64,000 nt of DNA, from positions 182,501 through 246,500 of the forward strand of contig CAJNDS010002426.1 of NCBI GenBank assembly GCA_905221605.1. The letters are read 5' to 3'. This document shows, in pieces, positions 55,679 to 64,000 of the stretch (position 1 is the stretch's first letter; each line of letters begins with the position of its first letter). Origin of the DNA: Symbiodinium natans (lineage: Eukaryota > Sar > Dinophyceae > Suessiales > Symbiodiniaceae). The position numbers were made by a program, and so were the translations under genes. The notes under the pieces are model-generated. The model was not told where the DNA came from, did no database searches, and worked only from the letters and a program-made list of their open reading frames with translations.

Positions 55679-58224
55679 GCGTTGAATGACAAGACGGGCC
55701 TTGAAGCGCCACCTCCAAAGGCACGCGGGGGTGTAGACGAGCTGCTTCAGACACACGTGATGTCGGTAGTTCTCTGCATTAAGTGGCCCCTTTTTGAGTC
55801 CCATTTCTTGTACGAACGAAGGACCCCCAGAGAGACCCTGGTTTTAATGCTACGCGATCCGCCCCGGCTTGGGGTCTGGTCAGCTTTCACAAAAAATGAC
55901 TCTTGTCTAGACTACACGGATTCCTAGACTTTACTAGATGTAAAAGCTCTTTACCTCGACAGCAAGAGGCGCTTATTGTTCTTAAGACTCCACCATGTGG
56001 GGCATTCTCCGCATGACTCCACCCCGAAACCCTCAACCCTAAACCCATATGGGGGGATTCTCACAATTCTGGTCTCGTTTCGGGTGGCCTAAACGAAAAG
56101 GCCCCCGGAGTATCGTAGGAACCCCGCAAGGGACCACAGAGTAGAGAAACTCGCGCAAAAGGATCCCCGGGCAACCACCTGCACCCTACACCCTAATCCC
56201 TAAGCCCTGAACCCTAAACCCTGAACCCTAGACCATGAACCCTAAACCCTAAACCCTAAACCCTAAACCCTAAACCCTAAACCCTAAACCCTAAACCCTA
56301 AACCCTAAACCCTAAACCCTAAACCCTAAACCCTAAACCCTAAACCCTGAACCCTAAAGGGCACCTGTGGGAAGGCTTCCTAAGCGTGCGGGGGTCTCGG
56401 TGGGTCTCTCTGGGAAGGCCTGGGAGAGGAGGGAATTGAACCCTTTATGAATTTTGGGCGGGTTTAGGGTTTCAGGGGTTAGGGTTTCAGGGTTTCAGGG
56501 TTTCAGGGTTTCAGGGTTTCAGGGTTTCAGGGTTTCAGGGTTTCAGGGTTTCAGGGTTTCAGGGTTTCAGGGTTTAGGTTTAGGGTTTAGGGTTTAGGGT
56601 TTAGGGTTTAGGGTTGAGGGTTGAGGGTTTAGCAACGCCTGTGGCTCCGGCGACCATCACAGCCACGGCAGGGCTTCCATTCCGTACCTCCCAGAACATG
56701 AGTTCTGAATGAGAACTGCAATTTTTACTCAGATCTAGGAGTTTGCCTGCTTTTTCCTAAACCCTAAACCTTAAAACCCTAAAACCCTAAACCCTAAACC
56801 CTGAACCCTAAACCCTAAACCCTAAACCCTAAGCCCTAAGCCCTAAACCCTAAACCCAGTGCTTGTCCAGGACCAGGCCCGAGCAGCTGCAGCTTCTCAG
56901 ATGAGGAAGGCAGTGTCGAGAGCGCTCTTTCCATACATATCTGGGACATGTGGGGGGTGGCTTCCGAAATTAGGGGGTTTAGGGTTTAGGGTTTAGGGTT
57001 TAGGGGTTTCCGAAATTAGGGGTACCCGATTGGGGTCCTTATTAGAAGGAAATCCTACTACTGGTATGTGGGGACTATACTTGGGGTCCCGAATACATCT
57101 TGAACATGTCGGGGGGGTTCCGAAATTAGGGGTACCCCATTATTAACCCGTATAAACCCGACTATTAACCACTATAAGCCCTATTATTTTCACTATAAAC
57201 CCCTATAAGCGACTTATTATAAGGGAGTCTCTATTGGGGGGTCCCGTATTTTGGTAAACTCCCATGTCTCTGGCATGTTCAAAGAACAGGAACCGCAGCA
57301 CAGACAAGAGCACTATCAGTGCTATCAGGTATATCAAGCCCTAAACCCTAAACCCTAAACCCTAAACCCTAAACCCTAAACCCTAAACCCTAAACCCTAA
57401 ACCCTAAACCCTAAACCCTAAACCCTAAACCCTAAACCCTAACCTAAACCCTAAACCCTAAACCCTAAACCCTAAACCCTAAACCCTAAACCCTAAACCC
57501 TAAACCCTAAACCCTAAACCCTAAACCCTAAACCCTAAACCCTAAACCGAAAACCCTAAACCCTAAAAACCCTAAACCCTAAACCCTAAACCCTAAACCC
57601 TAAACCCTAACCCTTAACCCTTAATCCTTAACCCTAACCCTAAACCCGGACTTCCAAGTTCCTGAAGACTCGCTGTGTAGTGTCGAATCTCGGGCCTGGG
57701 CCTGAGAGGGCGACATCTTTGTCCAGAAGCCTCAGTCCGCTGTTGCTTAGTCTGCGTTTTTTGCATGCGTAGTTGAATAGACTCCGGCAACCACTGGGCA
57801 ACCAGCAGGCAAACCCGTAATCCTGAACCCTAAACCCTAAACCCTTAACCCTAAACCCTTTACCCTAAGCGAACGCAGTTTTGCTGCAAAGAAGCTTGCG
57901 TGCGCCATCGCCTGGAGGGCGCGGTGCCCAGCGCCTCCGTGGTTGAAAGCTCCCCATTGGTGTCTGCGAAGGCGCCTGCGTGAAGCTGAGGGATTGAGGG
58001 GTTGAGGGGTCGAGGGATTTAGGGTTTAGTCCCTAAACCCTAAACCCTAAACCCCGAACCCTAAACCCTGAACCCTAAACCCTAAACCCCTACACCCTAA
58101 ACCTCTAAACCCTAAACCCTGGGGGTTTGAAGGGAACAGGAGTGCAGACGGGAGCCACGGGAATCGGAATCTCCCGTCTGCGCAGGCAGCCGGACCTCAA
58201 CCCGAAGGCTGGAGAAGGGACCCG
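55679..58224 (+). CDS. Scattered short exons, unrecognised protein(s)
   Basis: 55679-55756 (ALNDKTGLEAPPPKARGGVD), 56871-about 56940 (DQARAAAASQMRKAVSRAL), 57290-57328 (EPQHRQEHYQCYQ, before CAG|GTATAT), 57879-57983 (RLEGAVPSASVVESSPLVSA, reaching TGA) and 58140-58224 (ECRREPRESESPVCAG, ending at G|GTTTAGGG). A charged stretch at 55530-55650 is also open. Each has AG acceptors and mostly GT donors. Whether they form one or more genes is unknown. Confidence 0.4.
56230..56620 (+). repeat. (CCCTAAA)n array followed by (TTTCAGGG)n array
   Basis: 56230-56358 is (CCCTAAA)18. 56465-56575 is an 8-bp TTTCAGGG unit, about 12 copies, passing into TTTAGGG to 56620. The pair is in opposite orientation around an unassigned 100-bp spacer. 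Confidence 0.95.
56950..57272 (+). mobile_element. Two or three overlapping family C copies
   Basis: GGCTTCCGAAATTAGGGG at 56958, GTTTCCGAAATTAGGGGTAC at 57005, and GGTTCCGAAATTAGGGGTAC at 57115 with right end GTATTTTGGTAAACTCCCATG at 57272. The last copy carries an inserted ACTATAAACCC-type repeat. A short TTTAGGG run lies between the first two. Confidence 0.65.
57337..57645 (+). repeat. Longest (CCCTAAA)n array, about 300 bp
   Basis: Roughly 40 heptamers with a few indels, and CCCTTAA/CCCTAAC variants at the right edge. Confidence 0.95.
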
Positions 58225-58239
58225 GTTTAGGGTTTAGGG

Positions 58240-58500
58240 TTTAGGGTCTAGGGTCTAGGGTTGTTACAGGACTTGTAGGGTTTATGGGGTGTATAGGCTT
58301 GGCAGGGTTGATAGGGTTGATAGGGTTGATAGGGTTGATGGGGTTTATAGGGTTTCCATAGGGTTCAATGGGTCTATTTTGTAGACTTTCCAGGGTTTGC
58401 AGGGTTTCTAGGGTTAGTAGGGCTTATAGGGTTTATAGGGATTATAGGGAATGCAGCGTTTACAGGGTTTACAGGCTTTTATAGGGTCGATGGAGATGGT
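58240..58500 (+). repeat. Degenerate AGGGTTTA/AGGGTTGAT block
   Basis: Starts as TTTAGGG and drifts into TAGGGTTGA and TAGGGTTTA units with TTTATAGGG forms, without a stable period. Confidence 0.8.
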
Positions 58501-58689
58501 ATTTGGTGGGTCAGCTGAGATTTGATGCGAGGCAGGGTTGCCAGCCGGGGTAGGACCATGCCATGTGCTGCATAGGGTTTAGGGTAAGGGTTTAGGTTTA
58601 GGGTTTAGCGTTTAGGGTTTAGGGTTTAGGGTCTAGGGTCTAGGGTTTTAGGTCTTTGACGTGCTGTGAGTCCGTGAGAGGAGAAAGGA

Positions 58690-61082
58690 CAAGCCAAGAG
58701 AGCTCGCCTTTGAATTCATTGCAGATGGCAGCTTGGCTGATATAGTGCTTATATCATGGAGTTGTTGTATCATAGTGTTCTATTTTTAGAAAACACTTTT
58801 ATACTTAGTATATTGCTATAGTAACACTTATTTTAACATCCTAATATTGATTAGTACTATTTTGTTGTACTATGTTCTCATATTCTTATAATTGTATAGT
58901 AATAAATTGTTATGTCAATAACATATGACTTTATGATTATATTGATATATCAGTATATTGTTTGTCAAGCACAAGCTAAGCGCAGGATTCTGAACTGAAT
59001 GACACCAGCCTGACTTGTCCTTATGATCAGCTGCAAAGTCCCCTAAACCCCAAATAAACCCTAAACCCAAAACCCCAAACCCTAAACCCCAAACCCTAAA
59101 CCCTGAAGTCAATCAGTGCCGGAGAGGCAAAACCAGTCCAAGAGCACCTGGCTGTCTCTGGCAACCACAGCGTGCAGATCGAGAGGGCGCAGCAAAGCTC
59201 AACCGTCATGCAGTTTAGGGTTTAGGGTTTAGGATTTAGGGTTTAGGGTTTAGGGTGTTAGGGTGCTTCTTTTTGTCATTTCCAAGCTTCAAAGTTACAG
59301 TCGCAGCGGACACGATGCGAGAGTGACCGTCGCATTAAGCACATTTCTCTGCCGAGAGAGAGAGCTTGCGAATGCCAACAATGAGGCTGAAGTACCTCAC
59401 CTGCTGGCTAGATGAGACATGGGTCGCGCAGCACAACGATGCCTCCTTGCTTGAACTTTCTGTTCATGACCCCCTGAAACGATTGCGTGAGTTGAGGTGT
59501 CTTTAATGGAAAACCCTAAACCCTAAACCCCCTAAACCCTAAGCCTAAGTGTCGGGGCCCCTGGCCCTAAGCCCTAAACCCTAAACCCTAAACCCTAAAC
59601 CCTAAACCCTAAAGCCTAAACCCTTGAGGGCCTCTGGCTCTTGAGGTTGCCTACTACTTCCGATTGCCGATGGCCTTCATCGAAGCCGGGCGTGAGGCTG
59701 AGGCGCTTTTTTGGCCCTCTTAGACCATGTACTGGCACATGATGGTAATTTCTGTTTTTGTATATTATCGTACATATGTATATATATATATATATATATA
59801 TGATAGTATATGATAGTATATGATAGTATATGATAGCATATGATAGCATATGATAGCATATGATAGTATATGATAGTATATGATAGTATATGATAGTATA
59901 TGATAGTATATGATAGTATGTGATCGTATATGATAGTATGTGATAGTATGTGATAGTATATGATAGCATATTATGTTATTCGGTTCTTGCCCATTACTAT
60001 ATATTTCTTTGTTCTTATTATATTCATACATTCATGTATCACTATACAATTAGCCTTGCAAGGGGGTGCCATGCTCTGCTTGCATGTACTTGCCAAGAGA
60101 CGGATGTGAGACACTGCGGGGGAAAGGGACGACAGACCAGTGACCCTAAACCCTAAACCCTAAACCCTAAACCCTAAACCCTAAACCCTAAACCCTAAAC
60201 CCTAAACCCTAAACCCAAAACCCAAAACCCAAAACCCAAAACCCTAAACCCTAAACCCTAAACCCTAAACCCTAAACCCTAAACCCAGGCACTCTGTCAC
60301 TGTCTAGTCTAGTCTTCCTGGCTGCTTCACGTTACGCCCCAGACCAGCCCAAAGCCATCTGACGGTACGATCTTTGCAGCGCCGGTCAGTGTTGCAGCAT
60401 GCACGTGTAAGCCCAACCCTAAACCCTAAACCGTAAACCCTAAACCCCAAACCCTAAACCCTGAACCCTAGATCCTAAACATGGCGCTGCGCATCTGTTT
60501 CATTCTGGTAGCATCGTCAGGCGCGAAAAGCGTTGGACATTGCTTCTCAGTTTGTTCTGGCAAATAGAACGAGTGCCTGGGCTGCACCATGCGCATTGTG
60601 AGAAATGGTCTGTTTTTTCATGCCTCATGTCATCCAGGTTCGCAGAGGCTTTCTTCTGCCCACCCGCAGCTACTTGGTACTACTTGGTGACATTGTAATG
60701 CTTGTTGAAACCCTAAACCCTAAACCCTAAACCCTAAACCCTAAACCCTAAACCCTAAACCCTAAACCCTGGTGAACAATGCACAGTGCAGCTCGCGCTC
60801 GTGTGAGGTACCCACTTCTGTGGGTTTGCGAAGCAGCCGGTCGGCTTGGCCGGAATGAGCTTGCAATGATGCCTGGCTGAGGTTTAGGGTTTAGGGTTTA
60901 GGGTTTAGGGTTGAGGGTTTAGGGTTTAGGGTTTAGGGTTGAGGGTTTAGGGTTTAGGGGAGGAGGTCATGAGAACCCAACAGTCTCGCACGTCGGACAT
61001 CGCAACATGGCACAGAAGTTGCACCCATCCTCACACGAGATGGCAGAAAACGGAAAGCTATTCCGTGTTGGAAGCTCGCAAG
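58690..61082 (+). CDS. Further short exons, unrecognised protein(s)
   Basis: 58690-58745 (KPRELAFEFIADGSLADIV), 59109-59212 (EAKPVQEHLAVSGNHSVQIE, ending ATGCA|GTTTAGGG), about 59356-59391 (RELANANNEAE before GAA|GTACCT), 59646-59689 (VAYYFRLPMAFIEAG, GC donor), 60521-60572 (ARKALDIASQFVLANRT) and 61016-61082 (SSHEMAENGKLFRVGSS). Helical and charged overall. An ATG at 60481 (MALRICFILVASS) could start a new gene with a signal peptide. Confidence 0.4.
59790..59965 (+). repeat. Minisatellite, 10-bp unit TATATGATAG
   Basis: About 17 copies with A/G and C/T variants in blocks (TATATGATAG, CATATGATAG, TATGTGATAG). Confidence 0.95.
60144..60286 (+). repeat. (CCCTAAA)n array with central AACCCAAA units
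   Basis: About 20 heptamers; four central units lack the T (CCCAAAA). Confidence 0.95.
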
Positions 61083-61443
61083 GTAGGGCAGTCAGATTTC
61101 CGCATGCCTGTTTCAGAAGGTAGCATGCAGCCCTGTGCTAAGGAGATGTGTGGAGGATATCTTCAGATACAGGCGACAGGGGCAACTGTGAATCGCTGAC
61201 GCCGGCATGCTTCCATTCCTCTGCATGCTCACGTCAGGCATCCACTAACCAACAGCGGCTTGCTGTCCGAGTACACCTGGAATGGAACCTATGAGGCATG
61301 CTGAACAAAGCGGCCTCTGTTGCGGAAGCATGGACTTGTAGTTCTGAGCCACTGCCGCGCAGGCAGACTTCTTTGCGACTGCCGTGGTTGCTAAGGCATG
61401 TACGCCTGTCGACATTGTTGCAGACTGACACGGCATGACATAG

Positions 61444-61551
61444 ACATGGATATGACATTGTTGCGATTGGCGAGGCTGCTGTGCTCAGTGGTCACGAAGC
61501 TGTCGCAAAAGCAGCAGCAGACTCGCTGCTGCGTGCTGTTGACGCGAACAG
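61444..61551 (+). CDS. Exon with Ala-rich helix
   Basis: Reads YDIVAIGEAAVLSGHEAVAK and on to LLRAVDANR, ending at a GA-type donor AACAG|GAAG. Another frame of the same DNA is open to TAA at 61625 but has less protein-like composition. Confidence 0.4.
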
Positions 61552-61694
61552 GAAGACAACTTGAGTTCCACAAACTCGGCAGTCAATATGTGCACGTTGT
61601 GCTCAACACCCTGAAGTGGCCGTAAACCCTAGACCCTAAACCCTAAACCCTAAGCCCTAAACCCTAAACCCTAAACCCTAAACCCTGCTGTGCC

Positions 61695-62625
61695 AAGAAG
61701 CCTGACGTCTGCAGGAGACACATGGCGGCTGGCCACTTTTTCCTGCGCTGGACGTGGGCTGATGGCTTCCTGGAGCGAGCCGACGTGCCTTTGCAGGAAG
61801 TTGTACTCGTATACTATATGATAGTAGTATATTATATTATATTACATTATATTATATTATATTTTCTTATATTAACGTAAATTACGTTATGTTATATTAA
61901 ATAAAATTAGGTTATATTATGTCATATATTGAAAATAAAATTCTTGTATATTATAAAATTGTATATTCTATATAATCCATTATATATAATATATAATATA
62001 TCATATATTATACATTATATTATTGTATACTATTGTAGTATATTATATTATAGTAGTATATTATACTATTTTGGTAAAATTTTGTAGTTAGTATTAGTAG
62101 TTTTTTTAGTTTTTTCAGATTTTCGAATATGAATACATGAGTATATTGGTATATTGGTATATTCGTATATTTGTATATCAGTATAGTAGTATGATTAGTA
62201 TACTCTTGTAGTAGTATACTTATAAGTATATTCTTATACTAGTATATTAGTTTGTTCTTATAGTAGTATCTTATCATATTCGAATTTTATTCTAGTGTCA
62301 CATCAATCATGTTTATAGTAGAAAATTCTTATTCGATTCGCATATGATTGTTTTATTATATGATTGTAGTAGTATGTTGATTTTGGAGTATATTATGAAA
62401 TTCGCATATCAATACATTGTCATATTGGTATGCTAGTATACTAGTATCTTAGTATATTAGCATATTAGTGTATATTAGTATCTCAGTATTCTATTTTTTA
62501 GTATGTTAGTATATTAGTATATTAATAACAATAATTACTATATTCGTTTTGTAGTATATTCCCAGATTAGTATATGAGTGTATTGGTATATTAGTATTAT
62601 CTTCGATGTGCAACGCCCAAAGGTA
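61695..62625 (+). other. AT-rich stretch, about 800 bp, no gene seen
   Basis: From about 61800 to 62600 the sequence is dominated by TATATT, TAGTATATTAG and TATTGGTATATT units, much like 58750-58960 and 53100-53270. A few open codons at 61700-61800 are ambiguous between frames. Confidence 0.7.
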
Positions 62626-62640
62626 ATTGCTTGTGCCAAG

Positions 62641-63951
62641 GACCCGCTATACTGTGTTAGCACGCTGGGCGACCAACAGTTTCTCGGCAAAGCTGGCGTG
62701 TAAACCCTAAACCCTACTGCAAACCCTAAACCCTAGGCCCTAAACCCTAAACCCTGAACCCTAAACCCTAAACCCTAAACCCCTGAACCGTGTTGTGCCT
62801 CCACTGGTGCTCTGACGGTGCTCATTGCTGTCACTGAGGCTCTATTTTTTGCTTGGCTTACCCTCAGTCGTGCTGCTGGAAGTGGCAGCATCCTTCAGGC
62901 GGGCACCCTAAACCCTACACCCTAAACCCTAAGCTCTAAGCCCCTGTTTTTGGGCACGCAGCGTTGTGCGAACAGAGAATGCCGCTCTGTACAGGTGTAT
63001 TGCGGACTCCGCGAAGAAGCAGTACCAGACTGCGGCACAGGAGCTGCAGCTCGGCGATGAGGGTTTACTGATTAGGGTTTAAGGTTTAGGGTTTGAGGTT
63101 TAGGGTTTGAGGTTTAGGGTGTTTAGGGTTTAGGGTTTAAGGTCTAGGGTCTACGGTTTAGGGCTTAAGGTTTGGGATTTAGACCGTCTGAGCAAAGCGC
63201 ATGTGGCCCCTGGCACCGACCTGCAAAATGTGTCTGAGGTAATCTACATTGCTGTTAGTTATTGGTGAGTGTACACTGAAGGTTCCTCATACATTATTGA
63301 TGAGTGCATATATGAACCCCACAGCCTGTCCTTTTTGGGGATATTACAAGTAGCAACAAAAACCCTATCCACGCAGTTGGAGCAATACGGCAATTTGTTT
63401 CATCGCAGATCTTGAAATGGGTCATTCGTAGTGTGAGAGTGGTTGCAGATGCAGCCTCATGTTACCTCATCTCCTTCGAGCATCGGGATGTGAGGTTACA
63501 GGAATCGTGATGTCGTGAGTGCTGCAAACTTCCCCGTTTTCGAGTCTAGACACGCGGGTTGATGACCACTACTGACGAACTATGCAGCAAACATGCTTCA
63601 AGCAAGTCGTAGAAGATAAGTCCGTAGGCAAACGTAGTGATTCCTGACGCCACTGACACCCTGTCGCAGCCCAAAAATGTGAATTTAAAGCCCTTAGGCC
63701 TAAACACCAAGCATCTGATAGTACAATGTTGTTCGGATTCCCTGGAGGTTACAGTACCTCAAAGGCTGCAAGCACTTGTTCACAGCCTCCACGTCTTACA
63801 CGTGTGCGACGGCTGCTGCTATGCTTGGTGACCGAGAGAGTACCGAGCGCATGAGGAGATGGGCGGGGTCTTTCAGCATGGGAGGGTTGCAGGACTCGAA
63901 AACAAGCAACGGCTAACCCGGCTAAAATTGGCTAGTCGTCCGATGTCGTCT
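62641..63951 (+). CDS. Coiled-coil exons at the right edge
   Basis: 62641-62697 (DPLYCVSTLGDQQFLGKAG before GGC|GTGTAA). 62962-63062 (VVRTENAALYRCIADSAKKQ, then QELQLGDE) joins in phase across the intron 63063-63182 to 63183-63238 (DRLSKAHVAPGTDLQNVSE before GAG|GTAATC). 63893-63951 (LENKQRLTRLKLASRPMSS) is last before the array at the edge. The heptad-like, charged composition suggests a coiled coil. The gene continues beyond the window. Confidence 0.6.
63063..63182 (+). other. 120-bp intron made almost entirely of telomere-type repeat
   Basis: Donor GAG|G|GTTTAC and acceptor GGGATTTAG|ACC both lie in TTTAGGG-derived sequence. Splicing gives G+AC = GAC and an uninterrupted helical frame on both sides. 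Confidence 0.7.
63252..63345 (+). mobile_element. Family I repeat (partner of 49025-49095, opposite orientation)
   Basis: Contains ATTGGTGAGTGTACACTGAA and GGTTCCTCATACATTATTGA. The reverse complement matches ACACTCACCAATG...AAGGAACCTTATATACACTC near 49040. Confidence 0.5.
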
Positions 63952-63957
63952 GTCAAA

Positions 63958-64000
63958 CCCTAAACCCTAAACCCTAAACACTAAACCCTAAACCCTAAAC
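63958..64000 (+). repeat. (CCCTAAA)n array at the right edge
   Basis: About six heptamers running off the window, after the donor of exon 63893-63951. Confidence 0.95.

Noticed and set aside
57337-57645. True chromosome end
   Set aside because: The array is long, but genes on the same strand continue on both sides and arrays of both orientations occur throughout.
59790-59965. CRISPR-like regular repeat
   Set aside because: 10-bp units without spacers, a simple minisatellite; the telomere arrays likewise have no spacers.

Overview
This window looks like nuclear DNA of a dinoflagellate, or a close photosynthetic alveolate. Interstitial (TTTAGGG)n/(CCCTAAA)n arrays occur throughout in both orientations. 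Genes are cut into very short exons (about 23-180 bp). Splice acceptors are almost always AG|G, donors are often GC or GA, and every gene I can support lies on the + strand. The ispG gene and its plastid pathway point the same way. I cannot name the genus. No tRNA, rRNA, bacterial operon or CRISPR array was seen.

Layout, left to right, all + strand: (A) 154-5996, a coiled-coil protein in at least 18 small exons; an uninterrupted seven-TM protein gene (4326-5156) sits inside one of its introns. (B) 6200-10838, a secreted or membrane PI-PLC X-domain protein. (C) 13753-26106, ispG (HMB-PP synthase), recognisable exon by exon from RRKTRT to the C-terminus over 12 kb; possible leader exons lie at 11214-13078. 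(D) 26445-about 34328, a start exon, PH-domain exons (29625-31513), a tandem CCCH zinc finger (33238-34007) and a coiled-coil exon; whether this is one gene or several is unresolved. (E) 34813-45431, many exons of unrecognised proteins. (F) 45868-49543, a second PH-domain gene with a clear stop, whose intron holds another membrane-protein gene (47854-48480). (G) 49920-55050, unrecognised exons, a third possible PH fragment and a basic C-terminal exon. (H) 55679-63951, helical or coiled-coil exons running off the right edge.

The ispG exons are the key to the window. Because the protein is well known, exon boundaries can be fixed by reading frame, and they show that telomere-type arrays lie inside ordinary spliced introns. 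In the + orientation the repeat itself supplies a usable donor (G|GTTTAGGG) and acceptor (TTTAG|G). The intron at 63063-63182 uses repeat sequence at both ends and joins two exons in phase.

Between exons there are also at least seven families of short inverted-repeat elements (about 70-340 bp, MITE-like), long microsatellites, and repeat arrays whose unit has drifted from 7 to 8 bp. Long naive reading frames in this window are mostly translations of telomere arrays or microsatellites and are not genes. Boundaries come from reading the sequence by eye, without transcripts or database searches.
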